50,698 nt of DNA from Devosia sp. (lineage in GTDB: Bacteria > Pseudomonadota > Alphaproteobacteria > Rhizobiales > Devosiaceae), in assembly GCA_026126125.1 (NCBI GenBank), contig JAHCJW010000009.1, forward strand, positions 1 through 50,698, given 5' to 3'. The notes below the pieces were generated by a model. The model was not told the DNA's origin. It worked only from the letters and a program-made list of their open reading frames with translations, and did not search any database. The translations under genes and the position numbers were made by a program. Below, one piece after another: positions 32,799 to 43,048 of this stretch. How positions within the stretch are numbered: position 1 is the stretch's first letter; every line of letters begins with the position of its first letter.

Positions 32799-33664
32799 GC
32801 GTTTCCTCCGGCATCGCCGTCAACGACATCACCGTCGCCTATCGCAACGGCACCACCGCCCTCAAACGGGCGAGCTTTTCCAGCCCGCGCGGCTCGATAA
32901 CGGCGCTGGTCGGCGTCAATGGCGCCGGAAAATCGACCATTTTCAAGGCCATTATGGGGTTCGTGCCGGTGGTGTCCGGCTCGATTTCCATTCTCGGGCA
33001 GGAGGGGCGCCAGGCGCAGCGCAACAATCTGGTCGCCTATGTGCCGCAATCGGAAGAGGTCGACTGGAATTTCCCTGTCCTGGTCGAGGACGTGGTGATG
33101 ATGGGGCGTTTCGGCCATATGAACCTGTTCCGCATTCCGCGCCCCCTCGATAGGGAGAAGGTGGCGGCGGCGCTGGCCCGGGTCGACATGACCGAATTCG
33201 CCAGGCGCCAGATCGGCGAATTGTCCGGCGGGCAGAAAAAACGTGTCTTTCTCGCCCGCGCCCTAGCCCAGGAAGGCGAGGTGATCCTGCTCGACGAACC
33301 GTTCACCGGCGTCGACGTCAAGACCGAGGATGCCATCATCGCCCTGCTGCGCGCCCTGCGCGACGAGGGCAAGGTCATCCTCGTCTCCACCCACAATCTC
33401 GGTTCAGTGCCCGAATTCTGCGACCGCACCGTCTTGGTCAAGGGCACGGTGCTCGCTTATGGGCCGACGGCGGAAATCTTCACCCGCGAGCGGCTCGAAG
33501 AGGCCTTTGGCGGCGTCTTGCGCCATTTCGTGCTGGCGGGGGCCGGGCTGCATGACGATGACGATCCGCGCCATCTCTCGGTGCTGAGTGATGATGAGCG
33601 GCCGCTGGTGCTTTATGGCGAAAAGGGCCGGATGAGCCATCAGCAATCGAGCGGCGAGAAATGA
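32795..33664 (+). CDS. sitB: Manganese/iron ABC transporter ATP-binding protein SitB
   Basis: ATPase of 289 residues. Walker A is [10 protein letters not shown] near 38-47, the Q-loop is [10 protein letters not shown], the signature is [16 protein letters not shown] near 140, Walker B is [13 protein letters not shown] and the switch His is in STHNLGS. An acidic C-terminal extension ([18 protein letters not shown]) is noticeable. It starts at ATG 32795 inside the sitA stop and overlaps sitC by four bases. Confidence 0.94.
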   Translation: MSVSSGIAVNDITVAYRNGTTALKRASFSSPRGSITALVGVNGAGKSTIFKAIMGFVPVVSGSISILGQEGRQAQRNNLVAYVPQSEEVDWNFPVLVEDVVMMGRFGHMNLFRIPRPLDREKVAAALARVDMTEFARRQIGELSGGQKKRVFLARALAQEGEVILLDEPFTGVDVKTEDAIIALLRALRDEGKVILVSTHNLGSVPEFCDRTVLVKGTVLAYGPTAEIFTRERLEEAFGGVLRHFVLAGAGLHDDDDPRHLSVLSDDERPLVLYGEKGRMSHQQSSGEK

Positions 33665-34515
33665 TCGAAACCCTGCTTGAGCCGTTTTCCTATCACTACA
33701 TGATCAACGCCATGTGGGTATCGGCGCTGGTGGGCGGCATCTGCGCCTTTCTTTCCGCCTATCTGATGCTCAAGGGCTGGTCGCTGATCGGCGATGCGCT
33801 TTCCCACTCCATCGTGCCCGGCGTCGCCGGCGCCTATATGCTGGGCCTGCCGTTTTCGCTCGGCGCCTTTCTTTCGGGCGGCATGGCGGCGGGGGCGATG
33901 CTGTTTCTGTCCCAGCGCACCAAGCTGCGCGAGGACGCGGTGATCGGGCTGATCTTTTCGAGCTTTTTTGGCCTGGGACTGTTCATGGTCTCGCTCTCGC
34001 CCACCCCCATCGACATCCAGACCATCGTGCTGGGCAATATCCTCGCCATCACCCCCGATGACACGCTACAACTGGTGATCATCTCGGCGGTGACCTTCCT
34101 GGTCATGCTGGTGATCTGGAAGGATCTGATGGTGACCTTTTTCGACGAGAGCCATGCCCGCTCCATCGGCCTCCGGACCACCTGGCTCAAGGTGATCTTT
34201 TTCACCCTGTTGAGCGCGGCGACCGTGGCGGCGATGCAGACCGTCGGCGCCTTCCTCGTCATCGCCATGGTCGTCACCCCGGGCGCGACGGCCTATCTTC
34301 TTGCCGACCGCTTTGGGCGTCTCATCGTCATCGCCATCGTCGTCGGCGTCTCGTCGAGCTTTTTCGGGGCCTATCTGAGCTATTTCCTCGATGGCGCCAC
34401 CGGCGGGGTCATCGTTGTGCTGCAGACGCTGGTGTTCCTCGCTGCCTTCTTTTTCGCGCCCCGGCACGGCCTGCTGGCAACGCGGCGGCGCATCGCCAGG
34501 GAGAGCGCGAAATGA
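33661..34515 (+). CDS. sitC: Metal ABC transporter permease SitC
   Basis: ABC-3 family permease of 284 residues with eight or so membrane segments. The block [24 protein letters not shown] (about 37-60, split) and [19 protein letters not shown] near 197 are typical. The overlaps with sitB and sitD are four bases each. With SitD it forms the membrane channel of the metal importer. Confidence 0.94.
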   Translation: MIETLLEPFSYHYMINAMWVSALVGGICAFLSAYLMLKGWSLIGDALSHSIVPGVAGAYMLGLPFSLGAFLSGGMAAGAMLFLSQRTKLREDAVIGLIFSSFFGLGLFMVSLSPTPIDIQTIVLGNILAITPDDTLQLVIISAVTFLVMLVIWKDLMVTFFDESHARSIGLRTTWLKVIFFTLLSAATVAAMQTVGAFLVIAMVVTPGATAYLLADRFGRLIVIAIVVGVSSSFFGAYLSYFLDGATGGVIVVLQTLVFLAAFFFAPRHGLLATRRRIARESAK

Positions 34516-35357
34516 GCGCCGCCTCCGTTCCCTTTCAGGACCTGGCGCTATGGCCGTTCCAGTTTCCCTTCATGGTGCAGGCGATGATCATCGCCGTGCT
34601 GGTGGCGGTGCCCACCGCGCTCCTTTCCTGTTTCCTCGTGCTCAAGGGCTGGTCGCTGATGGGCGACGCCATCTCCCACGCCGTGCTGCCCGGGGTGGTG
34701 CTGGCCTATCTCGTCGGCCTTCCGCTCGGCGTCGGCGCTTTTCTTGCCGGCATGGTCTGCGCGCTCAGCGTCGGCTTTTTGAAGGAAAACAGCCGCATCA
34801 AGGAGGACACGGTGATGGGCGTGGTGTTTTCCGGCCTCTTCGGTCTTGGCATCGTGCTGTTCGCCGCCATCCGCACCGATGTGCATCTCGACCATATCCT
34901 GTTCGGCAATATTCTGGGCGTCGGGCAGGGCGATCTGATTCAGGCCGGCGCCATCGGCCTGCTGGTGAGCGGGGTGGTGCTGGCCAAGTGGCGCGACCTG
35001 ATGCTGTTCATCTTCGATCCGCAACAGGCCGGCGCCATCGGGCTTTCGGTGCGCCTGCTGCACTATGGGCTGCTGGCGTTGATCGCCCTGACCATTGTCG
35101 GCGCCCTGCAGGCGGTGGGCATCGTGCTGGTCATCGCCCTGCTGATCGCGCCGGGGGCGATCGCCTTTCTTCTGACGCGACGGTTCGGCGTCATGTTGGT
35201 GCTGGCGGTGGCGATCTCGGTGTCGTGCAGCCTTTTGGGCGTCTATCTCAGTTTCTTCATCGACAGCGCCCCGGCGCCCACCATCGTCCTGCTGATGAGC
35301 GCCAGCTTCGTTGTGACCCTGGTGCTGACGCGGCGGCGCACCACGGCGATGGTCTGA
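34512..35357 (+). CDS. sitD: Metal ABC transporter permease SitD
   Basis: Second ABC-3 permease, 281 residues, clearly paralogous to SitC (LKGWSLMGDAISHAVLPGVV, GIVLVIALLIAPGAIAFLL). It is the last gene of sitABCD. No obvious terminator follows in the 31-base gap to the convergent lysR gene. Confidence 0.94.
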   Translation: MSAASVPFQDLALWPFQFPFMVQAMIIAVLVAVPTALLSCFLVLKGWSLMGDAISHAVLPGVVLAYLVGLPLGVGAFLAGMVCALSVGFLKENSRIKEDTVMGVVFSGLFGLGIVLFAAIRTDVHLDHILFGNILGVGQGDLIQAGAIGLLVSGVVLAKWRDLMLFIFDPQQAGAIGLSVRLLHYGLLALIALTIVGALQAVGIVLVIALLIAPGAIAFLLTRRFGVMLVLAVAISVSCSLLGVYLSFFIDSAPAPTIVLLMSASFVVTLVLTRRRTTAMV

Positions 35358-35388
35358 CGCCCTGTTGCCCCGATTTTCCGGCGGTCTC

Positions 35389-36318
35389 TCAGGCCGATTT
35401 CTGCGCCTCGGTCATGCGATTGTCGAGAATGATGCCGACGCGGGTGCATTCGCTGACGATCTCGTTGACGAAATCGGCCAGCATCGGGCGCTCCAGCGCC
35501 GCCAGCGAGCGCACCACCATGGCCGTGTCGCGATGCAGCGGCTCGAAATCGACCGGGGCGATTTCAACCAGGCGTCCCGCCGCGACATCGTCGGCGACGG
35601 CGGAATTGACGAAATAGCCCAGCCCCTCGCCCTTGATGGCCAGGCGGCGGCCAGGGCCCGTGGGCAGTTCGACGCTGGTGCGCGCCTTGCGGGCCAGCGC
35701 CGCCGCCGTCTCGGGATCGGCCTGCCACCAGCGCAGCGAAATGACCCGCGGCACCAGCGCCAGCACCTCTTCGATGCTCGGCTCGCTCGATAGCCTCGAG
35801 GCGATATCGGCCGAAACCACCAGCGGCACCCGCTCGCGCATGATCACCAGCGGCACCAGATCGACGATCAGCGGGTCGAGATTGGGCCAGCACAAAATGC
35901 CCATCTCGACCTCCCGCTCATGCAGCATGGCGGCGATCTGGGCCTGCCGGCCTTCATTGACCACCACGTCGACCGATGGATATCTCTGCTGAAAGCGCAG
36001 CAGGCTTTCGGTGACCAGCGGCGAAACCAGGCTGCGCAGCGAGGCGATGGCGATGCGCCCGCGCTCGACCCGGCGCAGCGCCTCGCGCGCCTCCTGCGCC
36101 GTGCCGATGATGCGGCGGGCAAAGGGCAGGAAGCTCATGCCCTGATCGGTGAGGCTCACCGTGCGGCCGCGCACGAACAGGCTCACCCCCAGCAATTGCT
36201 CCAGCGCCCTTATGCGCATCGAGGCGGTGGCCTGGGTGATGTTGAGATAGGCGGCCGCCTTGGTGAAGCTCTGATCGCGAACGATGCGGTCGAACGTGCG
36301 GAGTTGATCGAGGTCCAT
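35389..36318 (-). CDS. LysR-family transcriptional regulator
   Basis: LysR regulator of 309 residues. The HTH is MDLDQLRTFDRIVRDQSF, then TKAAAYLNITQATASMRIRAL, with Thr where many LysR proteins have Pro-Ser. A substrate-binding domain starts near 90. It is not a close relative of the two LysR proteins of the left region. It lies convergent to sitD and next to trhO on the same strand, and its target is unknown. Confidence 0.9.
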   Translation of the reverse strand: MDLDQLRTFDRIVRDQSFTKAAAYLNITQATASMRIRALEQLLGVSLFVRGRTVSLTDQGMSFLPFARRIIGTAQEAREALRRVERGRIAIASLRSLVSPLVTESLLRFQQRYPSVDVVVNEGRQAQIAAMLHEREVEMGILCWPNLDPLIVDLVPLVIMRERVPLVVSADIASRLSSEPSIEEVLALVPRVISLRWWQADPETAAALARKARTSVELPTGPGRRLAIKGEGLGYFVNSAVADDVAAGRLVEIAPVDFEPLHRDTAMVVRSLAALERPMLADFVNEIVSECTRVGIILDNRMTEAQKSA

Positions 36319-36392
36319 AAAAAACGCTTATCGAACTGACGAAAGAATGCCCCCAGGCTTGTCTAGCATCGGTTTTGTCGATCGAGAAGGCG

Positions 36393-37448
36393 TCAGTCCG
36401 GTTTTGCGTTCGCCTGGCGCGAGAGTTCGGCCTCGTGCTTCTTGCGCGCGCGGCTTTGTTGCGCCTCGGCCGATACCGCATCGCCCAGATGGGCGCCCCC
36501 GCGTTGTCTGGCCAGCGCCATCTGGCGCTGCCGTTCGGCCGCCGCCCGGTGCTTTGCCGCGTCCTCGGCGCAATGGGGGCAGGAAATATTCTCGACATAG
36601 TCCGCGTGCCGGCGGTCTTGCGGCGTCAGCGGGCGGCGGCAGGCGCGGCACAGCGTCGCCGTGCCCAGCTCCAGCCCGTGCCCGACCGAAACGCGCTCGT
36701 CGAAAACGAAGCACTCGCCCTGAAAACGGCTCTCCTCGGGCGGCACCACCTCGAGATATTTCAAAATGCCGCCCTTGAGGTGAAACACCTCCTCAAACCC
36801 CTGGCTCAACAGATAGCTCGAGGCTTTTTCGCAGCGGATACCGCCGGTGCAGAACATGGCGACCTTCTTGTCGCGCTGCGCATCGAGGTTTTTCGCCACG
36901 TAATCCTTGAATTCGACGAAACTGGCGGTGGCCGGATCGAGGGCGCGCTGGAACGTGCCCAGCCCCACTTCATAGTCGTTGCGCGTATCGACCAGCACCA
37001 CGTCGTTGCGCTCGATGAGGCGGTTCCAGTCCTCCGGCTCGACATAGGTGCCGACCTGTCTCGAGGGATCGGCCTCGGGCGCGCGCAGGGTGACGATCTC
37101 GGGCTTGAGCCGCACCTTCATGCGCAGGAAGGGCGCCGCGTCGGCAAAGGAATATTTCACCTCGGCGCCCTCAAGGCGCTGGCCGAAGGGGCCGCTGGCA
37201 AAAAGATAATCGGCGAGCGCGTCGATGGCCTCGGCGCTGCCGGCCACGGTGCCGTTGATACCCTCGGGCGCGAGGATGAGCGTGCCCTTGATGGCGTGGC
37301 CGCAGCAAAAACTGGCCAGCGGGTTCTTGAGCGCTTCGGCGTCGGGCAGGGCGGCGAATTTGTAGATCGCCATCACCTTGTATGGATGCATGGGCTGGGG
37401 CACAGTGGGGGTGGTTTCGGCGTCGATCGGTTTCATCGCGCCGCTCAT
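36393..37448 (-). CDS. trhO: tRNA uridine 5-hydroxylase TrhO (rhodanese-like)
   Basis: Rhodanese-domain protein, about 351 residues from ATG 37448; an upstream GTG at 37472 is also in frame. The N-terminal ferredoxin-like domain has IKGTLILAPEGINGTVAGS (about 53-71). The rhodanese loop is FCTGGIRCEKASSYLL near 198, containing the catalytic Cys. Two CxxC pairs follow (CRACRRPL and CPHCAED), and the C-terminus is basic and charged. TrhO hydroxylates U34 of certain tRNAs with oxygen. Confidence 0.92.
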   Translation of the reverse strand: MSGAMKPIDAETTPTVPQPMHPYKVMAIYKFAALPDAEALKNPLASFCCGHAIKGTLILAPEGINGTVAGSAEAIDALADYLFASGPFGQRLEGAEVKYSFADAAPFLRMKVRLKPEIVTLRAPEADPSRQVGTYVEPEDWNRLIERNDVVLVDTRNDYEVGLGTFQRALDPATASFVEFKDYVAKNLDAQRDKKVAMFCTGGIRCEKASSYLLSQGFEEVFHLKGGILKYLEVVPPEESRFQGECFVFDERVSVGHGLELGTATLCRACRRPLTPQDRRHADYVENISCPHCAEDAAKHRAAAERQRQMALARQRGGAHLGDAVSAEAQQSRARKKHEAELSRQANAKPD

Positions 37449-37508
37449 AGCATTGGCGGAACCCGGCGTCACGGGCCGCTATAAGCAAGACATCGGGAGC
37501 ATTAATTC

Positions 37509-38546
37509 ATGACCTACCGGGCCGATCCCGCACGCTATGACAGCATGGTCTATCGCCGCTCGGGCCGCTCGGGCCTGAAGCTGCCGGCGATCAGCCTGGG
37601 GCTGTGGCAGAATTTCGGCGGAACACGCGACTATCCCTCCGCCATGGAGATCTTGGGCTATGCCTTCGACCGGGGCATCACCCATTTCGATCTGGCCAAT
37701 AATTACGGCCCCCCGGCCGGCTCGTCCGAGGAATTGTTCGGCACGGTGATGGCGCGCGATTTCCGTCCCTATCGCGACGAGATGATCATTTCGACCAAGG
37801 CCGGCTACAATATGTGGCCCGGTCCCTATGGCGAATGGGGGAGCCGCAAATATCTGCTGTCGAGCCTCGACCAGAGCCTCAAGCGTCTCGGGCTCGATTA
37901 TGTCGATATTTTCTATTCCCACCGCTTCGATCCCGACACCCCGCTCGAGGAAACCATGGGGGCGCTGGCCCATGCGGTGCAGTCGGGCAAGGCCCTCTAT
38001 GTGGGCATCTCCTCCTATCCCGAGCAGCAAACCCGCGAGGCGCACCGCATTCTCCAGCAGATGGGCGTCGCCACCACCATCCATCAGCCCAGCTATTCGG
38101 TGCTCAATCGCTGGATCGAGAATGACCGCACCATCGATGCCTGCGGCGAGCTGGGCATCGGCATCATCGCCTTCTCGCCGCTGGCGCAGGGCGTGCTTTC
38201 GGGCAAATATTCCTCCGGTGACAAGGAGGGAACGCGCGGCGCCAATCCCAATGGCTCCCTGCGCGCCAGCCATATCGAGCCGCGCGTGCTCCAGGCGGTC
38301 GATCGGCTCGGCGACATCGCCGCGTCGCGCGGCCAGACGCTGGTGCAACTGGCGCTGGCCTGGGTGCTGCGCCGGCCTGAAATGACCTCGGCGCTGATCG
38401 GGGTGCGCACGATCGAGCAGCTCAAGGACAATCTCGGCGCGCTCGACAATCTCGATTTCTCCGCCGAGGAGATTGCCGCCATCGATGCGGCCACCAGGGA
38501 CGGGCAGATGGAGTTGCAGCCCCGCCCGCAGGGCTGGCTGCGCTGA
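37509..38546 (+). CDS. Aldo/keto reductase (YghZ/L-glyceraldehyde-3-phosphate reductase-like)
   Basis: NADPH-dependent aldo/keto reductase of 345 residues. The catalytic set is visible: Asp and Tyr in FDLANNYGPPAGSSEE near 60, Lys in ISTKAGYNMWPGPYGEWGSRK (about 96-116, split) and His in YSHRFDPDTPLEE. The N-terminus YRRSGRSGLKLPAISLGLWQ (about 15-34) and the C-terminal cofactor block SALIGVRTIEQLKDN are those of YghZ-type enzymes. A 30-bp palindrome follows 15 bases after the stop. Confidence 0.92.
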   Translation: MTYRADPARYDSMVYRRSGRSGLKLPAISLGLWQNFGGTRDYPSAMEILGYAFDRGITHFDLANNYGPPAGSSEELFGTVMARDFRPYRDEMIISTKAGYNMWPGPYGEWGSRKYLLSSLDQSLKRLGLDYVDIFYSHRFDPDTPLEETMGALAHAVQSGKALYVGISSYPEQQTREAHRILQQMGVATTIHQPSYSVLNRWIENDRTIDACGELGIGIIAFSPLAQGVLSGKYSSGDKEGTRGANPNGSLRASHIEPRVLQAVDRLGDIAASRGQTLVQLALAWVLRRPEMTSALIGVRTIEQLKDNLGALDNLDFSAEEIAAIDAATRDGQMELQPRPQGWLR

Positions 38547-38561
38547 TCCTGCCGCCCATGA

Positions 38562-38591
38562 TGGCAGGCGCGCCGGCCGGCGCGCCTGCCA
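38562..38591. repeat. 30-bp perfect palindrome without spacer
   Basis: The half-sequence TGGCAGGCGCGCCGG (38562-38576) is followed at once by its exact reverse complement (38577-38591). As RNA it would form a very stable GC hairpin after the aldo/keto reductase gene, so a terminator without T-run is the simplest reading. It could also bind a dimeric protein. Confidence 0.85.
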
Positions 38592-38658
38592 ATCCATGGT
38601 TTCCCCTGGCGGCGTTCTGCTTTAGGCTTTGTCCGCGACACGTTCTAAGGAGGCCGTC

Positions 38659-39261
38659 ATGCGCAGCTTGAGCCTTGCCCTGTTGATCACGCTTGCGGGT
38701 CTTGTTCCCGCGCAGGCCTTCGCCCCGCAAACCCAGGCGGCGCTCGCTTCGCTCAAGCGCGGCAAGCTGGTGCCGGTCGAGGCGGTGGCCGTGCTGATGC
38801 GCACCTCCGAGCGCTGGTGCTATTTTGAAGCCGAGGGGCTGTGCTCATGGTCCGACATCTATCTCGAGGTGAGTGAGGAGGGCGCGCGCTACGAGATCGG
38901 CCATGCCTGGAACGACGAATACGATATCGTCTTTGTCGATCAGGGCGTGTTCCGGGACGGGCGCTATATCTGCGAGAGCGGCCATGATTGGCAACCCTCG
39001 ATGCGCGCCCTTGCCCGGGCCGATGGGCGCGCGGTGGGTGGGCGCGAGCTGGAGGCGCTCAAAAACGATGTCGCGAGCTATATGAACCTCGATAGACAGG
39101 ACTGTTTCGACTATGTGCTCGAGGGCATCGATGCCGATGCAGAGGTCGTGAGGCTGCTGCAGCGTCAATATGTCGATGGCGTCATCACCCCCGGCGCCGA
39201 CGCGCCGGTCACCCTGCATTTCGACGCCGCCAGCGCGGCGTCTCTGGGCTGGTCCTATTGA
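38659..39261 (+). CDS. Secreted protein of unknown function
   Basis: A 200-residue protein with a clear Sec signal (MRSLSLALLITLAGLVPAQA, cleavage near QAFA). The mature part is acidic, with five Cys-containing spots (WCYFEAEGLCSW, YICESGHDW, DCFDYV) that may form disulfides in the periplasm. AAGGAGG stands 5 bases before the ATG. I do not recognise a family. Its end overlaps the convergent DUF2793 gene by seven bases. Confidence 0.72.
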   Translation: MRSLSLALLITLAGLVPAQAFAPQTQAALASLKRGKLVPVEAVAVLMRTSERWCYFEAEGLCSWSDIYLEVSEEGARYEIGHAWNDEYDIVFVDQGVFRDGRYICESGHDWQPSMRALARADGRAVGGRELEALKNDVASYMNLDRQDCFDYVLEGIDADAEVVRLLQRQYVDGVITPGADAPVTLHFDAASAASLGWSY

Positions 39262-40319
39262 CGCAGCGGCGATGATCCTGGCGCCAGCCCTGCCTCGAGG
39301 GCCGCGAAGCGGGCGGCCAGCGTCTGGACGGCGGCGATCAGCGGCGCGATGAACTGATCATAGCGCAGCGCCTGATCGCTGTCGGGATCGGCCGGATCGG
39401 CCAGGACATGGCCGCCAAAGCTGGCAGTGCCGCACAAGGCCAGCGCCTCGAGCACGTCTTGGGCCAGAAGCCCGTAGTGATCTCCGGGGGCCGCGCCGTC
39501 GCTCCAGCGAAAACGCACCGGCCGCAGGGCGGTGATGAAATCGAGACCCAGATCGCTGGGGGCGATATCGCGCTTGCGCCGGACATCGGAGGTCTGGATG
39601 GTGCCGGTGGCCGACCAGACCGCGGACCAGCGCGCCGTCCCGCTCCCGAGGCTCCGCGCATTATCGGCCGCCGGAAACAGGGCGCCCGCCACGCTCACCG
39701 CCGCATCCGCCGGGTTGATGGCGATGGCGTCGCGCCAGATCGACCCGTCGGCGCTGACCTTGATGCGCCAGAGCGTGTCGCCCATCAGTCCCATTTCCGC
39801 GTGGCCGGTCCAATTGCTCTGGAACAGCAGGCTGGCCGTTTCGCCGCCGCCCGCCTTGTTGAGCTTGAGCTGGTGCCCGCCCCCCGCATGGGTGAACAAG
39901 CTGGCATCGCTGGCGACGGCCAGCCGGTTGGTGTCGTCGGCGCTGGTATTGACCCCCAATTGCGGCAGGCCCGCGCCGATGGCGGCAATTGCGACCCAGG
40001 CCGCGCCCGAAAACACCAGCACGGCCCCGCCGGTCCTGTCGAACACCTGCCAGCCCGGCGCGGGATCGTAGAACCGCCAGGCGCCGGACTGGAAGGCGGC
40101 GATTTCATCGCCATGGCCGGCCCAGGCTCCCTCGGCGCCCGCCGGCACGATCCAGGCTTCGCCGGGCAGGGGTGTCGCCGGCGGCGTCGTCACCGCGCGC
40201 GCCTCCACCACCGGCTGCACCAGCATGTCGAGCCGCTCCAGCGCCTCGTTATGCGTGATATATTTGAGCGCCTGGCCCGAAAGGATATAGGGCAGGTCGA
40301 GGCGGGCGGTCTGGTCCAT
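39255..40319 (-). CDS. DUF2793 protein with C-terminal S74-type intramolecular chaperone
   Basis: A 354-residue phage-tail-like protein. The N-terminal part ([23 protein letters not shown], about 8-30, split; then [21 protein letters not shown]) is DUF2793, found in tail and gene-transfer-agent-associated proteins. The C-terminal part ([20 protein letters not shown] near 265, then [13 protein letters not shown] near 302) is the peptidase S74 chaperone of tail spikes, with the usual Ser-Asp and Lys-Arg motif. ATG 40319 has AAAGGAAAG upstream. No other phage gene lies nearby. Confidence 0.85.
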   Translation of the reverse strand: MDQTARLDLPYILSGQALKYITHNEALERLDMLVQPVVEARAVTTPPATPLPGEAWIVPAGAEGAWAGHGDEIAAFQSGAWRFYDPAPGWQVFDRTGGAVLVFSGAAWVAIAAIGAGLPQLGVNTSADDTNRLAVASDASLFTHAGGGHQLKLNKAGGGETASLLFQSNWTGHAEMGLMGDTLWRIKVSADGSIWRDAIAINPADAAVSVAGALFPAADNARSLGSGTARWSAVWSATGTIQTSDVRRKRDIAPSDLGLDFITALRPVRFRWSDGAAPGDHYGLLAQDVLEALALCGTASFGGHVLADPADPDSDQALRYDQFIAPLIAAVQTLAARFAALEAGLAPGSSPLRQ

Positions 40320-40402
40320 CTGGGCTTTCCTTTGTTGAGAAAGCCGCAGTGTGGCGCCGGCCGCCGTCACGGGGACAAACGGCACCGGCGTCTTGCCTTT
40401 GC

Positions 40403-40624
40403 TCAGAAATCGCTGGTCAGGCCCTTGATTTCCCAGTCGCCATAGCGGCCCGGCTCGAGCCCGCCGCGACCGCCCTTTTCCTTCGGGGCCATGGCCGTGG
40501 CGGCATCGATTGCCTGGCGGCGCGCCTCGGCTTCGGCCAGGGCCCGCTGCGCCGCCGGGGGCAGGGGGCGCGCCGGCGCCGCGTTTGGCTCGTCGGTCAT
40601 TTTCTCGGGTTCGGTGTCGGTCAT
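40403..40624 (-). CDS. SDHAF4-like protein (DUF1674)
   Basis: A 73-residue protein starting [17 protein letters not shown] and ending [22 protein letters not shown]. The C-terminal proline/glycine/Arg-Tyr-Gly-Asp-Trp-Glu stretch is the signature of DUF1674, the bacterial relative of succinate dehydrogenase assembly factor 4. It would help flavinylation or assembly of SdhA. It is encoded on the minus strand, divergent from htpX across 93 bases. Confidence 0.8.
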   Translation of the reverse strand: MTDTEPEKMTDEPNAAPARPLPPAAQRALAEAEARRQAIDAATAMAPKEKGGRGGLEPGRYGDWEIKGLTSDF

Positions 40625-40717
40625 CGGACTTTCTCGCGTTACAATGTCGGCAAAGCTTGCGCGGAACCATTCGGCTCCCAACATAATTGCGCAAGTCCAG
40701 CAACCCAAGGGGTCGAG

Positions 40718-41701
40718 ATGTTCAACACCTTCCGCACCTTCGTCCTGCTCGCCGCCATGACGGCGCTGTTCATGGTCGTGGGGTATTTTTTGGGCGGCAC
40801 CAGCGGCATGCTTTTGGCGTTCGCCTTCGCGGCGGCGACCAATCTCTTCGCCTTCTGGAATTCGGACAAGCTCGTGCTGCGCATGCAGAACGCCGTGCCG
40901 GTCGAGCGCAGCCGCGTGCCCGAGCTTTACGACATGGTCGATACGCTCTCGCGCCGCGCCGGCATTCCCACCCCGGCGGTCTATGTCATCCAGTCCGACC
41001 AGCCCAATGCCTTCGCCACCGGCCGCGATCCCAACAATGCCGCCGTGGCCGTCTCCACCGGCCTCCTGCGCCAGCTCGATACGCGCGAGGTGGCCGGCGT
41101 CGTGGCGCATGAGCTGGCCCATATCAAGAGCCGCGACACGCTGACCATGACCATGACGGCGACCCTGGCCGGTGCCATTTCGGCCCTGGCGCAGTTCGGC
41201 CTGTTCTTCGGCGGCGGCAATAATCGCGACAATCCGCTGGGCGGCATCGGCACGCTGCTGATGGTGTTTCTCGCGCCTTTGGCGGCGATGATCGTGCAGA
41301 TGGCGGTCAGCCGCACCCGCGAATATGAGGCCGACAAGCTCGGGGCGGAAATCGCCGGCGATCCGCTGGGCCTGGCCTCGGCCCTGAACAAGATCGCCAC
41401 GCTGGCTGCCCGTCAGGTCAATGTCGCGGCCGAGCGCAACCCGGCCATGGCCCATATGTACATCATCAACCCGCTCTCGGGCGCCCGCATGGACAACCTG
41501 TTTTCCACCCATCCCGATACGGCCAACCGCATCGATGCGTTGCGCAGGCTTGCGGCGACGATGGAGGTGGACGATAAGGGCCGCAGACCACAGCCCCGCC
41601 CCACGCCCGCCTCCAGCGGCCGCGACAATGGCGGGGGCTGGCGGGTTCCGACCGCCGGCGGCGCCGAAAGCGACAGCGGCACGCGCGGTCCCTGGGGGTA
41701 G
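40718..41701 (+). CDS. htpX: Protease HtpX (membrane zinc metallopeptidase)
   Basis: Membrane-bound M48 peptidase for quality control of membrane proteins, 327 residues. Two N-terminal membrane segments (about 5-47) precede the catalytic HELAH (131-135) in [14 protein letters not shown]. Two more segments (about 145-200) follow, and then the third zinc ligand in [11 protein letters not shown] glycine-rich charged tail ([14 protein letters not shown]) follows. AAGGGG lies about 6 bases before the ATG. The next gene, rsmB, is 45 bases downstream. Confidence 0.95.
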   Translation: MFNTFRTFVLLAAMTALFMVVGYFLGGTSGMLLAFAFAAATNLFAFWNSDKLVLRMQNAVPVERSRVPELYDMVDTLSRRAGIPTPAVYVIQSDQPNAFATGRDPNNAAVAVSTGLLRQLDTREVAGVVAHELAHIKSRDTLTMTMTATLAGAISALAQFGLFFGGGNNRDNPLGGIGTLLMVFLAPLAAMIVQMAVSRTREYEADKLGAEIAGDPLGLASALNKIATLAARQVNVAAERNPAMAHMYIINPLSGARMDNLFSTHPDTANRIDALRRLAATMEVDDKGRRPQPRPTPASSGRDNGGGWRVPTAGGAESDSGTRGPWG

Positions 41702-41746
41702 TGAACGCGGCGCGGCTTTGCCCGCCGCACTGACAAGGCTGGCAGC

Positions 41747-43048
41747 GTGACGAGCAAACACGATCCCGCGGGGCTGAAGCTCCGCCTTGCCGCCGCCCAG
41801 CGGCTTCGCGCCGTTCTGGGTGGCGAGCATTTTTCTCCCTTGAGCGAAAAGGATCTCGCCAATGGGCGCGACCGGGCGCTGGCCAATCGTCTGGTGACCA
41901 CGGCGCTGGTGCGCCAGGGCCAGATCGACGCCATGCTGGTCGAGTTGCTCGAAAAAGGCCTGCCGCCGCGCTCGGGCACGTTCGAGGCGGTTCTGCGCCT
42001 GTCGCTGGCGCAGCTGGTGTTCCTGCCCGATATCGGCGCCCATAGCGCCCTGTTTCTCGCCGTCGAGGCGGTCAAGCGCGACCCCAAGGCGCGCCACCTC
42101 TCGGGCCTGATGAATGCGGTGCTGCGCCGCGCCCAGTCCAATTCCGCCCGCTTCGGCCTGATGGACGACACCCTGCTGATCCCCGAGCAGTTCCGCGCGA
42201 TCTGGACCAAGGCCTATGGCGCCGAGGCGGTGGAGAGTTTTGCCGAGGCGCTCGTCGAGGGCGCCCCGCTCGACCTCACCCTCAAGGACGACGAGCCGGA
42301 GCTGATTGCCGCGCTCGGGGCGCAAAGGCTCCTCCATGATTCGGTGCGCCTGTTGACGCGCGACCGCCCCGTCGATGCGCTGCCCTTTTACGCCGAGGGG
42401 CGCTGGTGGGTGCAGGATGCGGCCTCGGCGCTGCCGGCACGGCTGCTGGCCGCTGCGCCGGGCAGCGCCGTGCTCGATCTTTGCGCCGCGCCGGGCGGCA
42501 AGACCGCACAATTGCTCAAGGCCGGCTACGAGGTCACCGCGCTCGACAACGACGCGTCCCGTCTTGAGCGCTTGCGCGCCAATATGACCCGGCTCGGCTA
42601 TGCGCCGCAGGTCGTGCTGGCCGATGCCGCCAATTATGAGCCCGCCCAGGCCTTTGCCGGCATCGTGCTCGATGCGCCCTGTTCGGCCACCGGCACGTTC
42701 CGCCGCCATCCCGAAGTGCTCTGGCGCCGCCAGCCCGCCGATATCGCCGGCCGCGCCCGGCTGCAGCAGGCCCTCCTGACCAATGCGCTGCGCTGCCTCG
42801 CCCCCGGGGGGAGCCTTGTCTATTGCGTTTGCTCCCTCGAGCCCGAGGAAGGCGAGGCGCAGGTCGACTGGGCCCTTGCCGCCCTGCCGGGGCTCGAGCT
42901 CGATCCGGTTCGGGCCGAAGAGCTGCCGGGCCTTGAACAGGCGGTGACGAGCCGGGGCCTCGTGCGCACCCATCCCGGGATGGCGCCGGGCGGGGTTGCC
43001 GGCGGCATGGATGGTTTCTTCGTCGCCCGCTTCCGGCGCGCGGAGTGA
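41747..43048 (+). CDS. rsmB: 16S rRNA (cytosine-967-C5)-methyltransferase RsmB family
   Basis: RsmB/NOP2 methyltransferase of 433 residues. The N-terminal NusB-like helical domain spans about 1-140. The SAM-binding block is VLDLCAAPGGKTAQLLKAGY near 240. The catalytic DAPCSATGTFRRHPEVLW near 305 and VYCVCSLEPEEGE near 360 supply the two conserved cysteines. The start is GTG. It is followed by a heparinase-family gene and purH. Confidence 0.93.
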   Translation: MTSKHDPAGLKLRLAAAQRLRAVLGGEHFSPLSEKDLANGRDRALANRLVTTALVRQGQIDAMLVELLEKGLPPRSGTFEAVLRLSLAQLVFLPDIGAHSALFLAVEAVKRDPKARHLSGLMNAVLRRAQSNSARFGLMDDTLLIPEQFRAIWTKAYGAEAVESFAEALVEGAPLDLTLKDDEPELIAALGAQRLLHDSVRLLTRDRPVDALPFYAEGRWWVQDAASALPARLLAAAPGSAVLDLCAAPGGKTAQLLKAGYEVTALDNDASRLERLRANMTRLGYAPQVVLADAANYEPAQAFAGIVLDAPCSATGTFRRHPEVLWRRQPADIAGRARLQQALLTNALRCLAPGGSLVYCVCSLEPEEGEAQVDWALAALPGLELDPVRAEELPGLEQAVTSRGLVRTHPGMAPGGVAGGMDGFFVARFRRAE

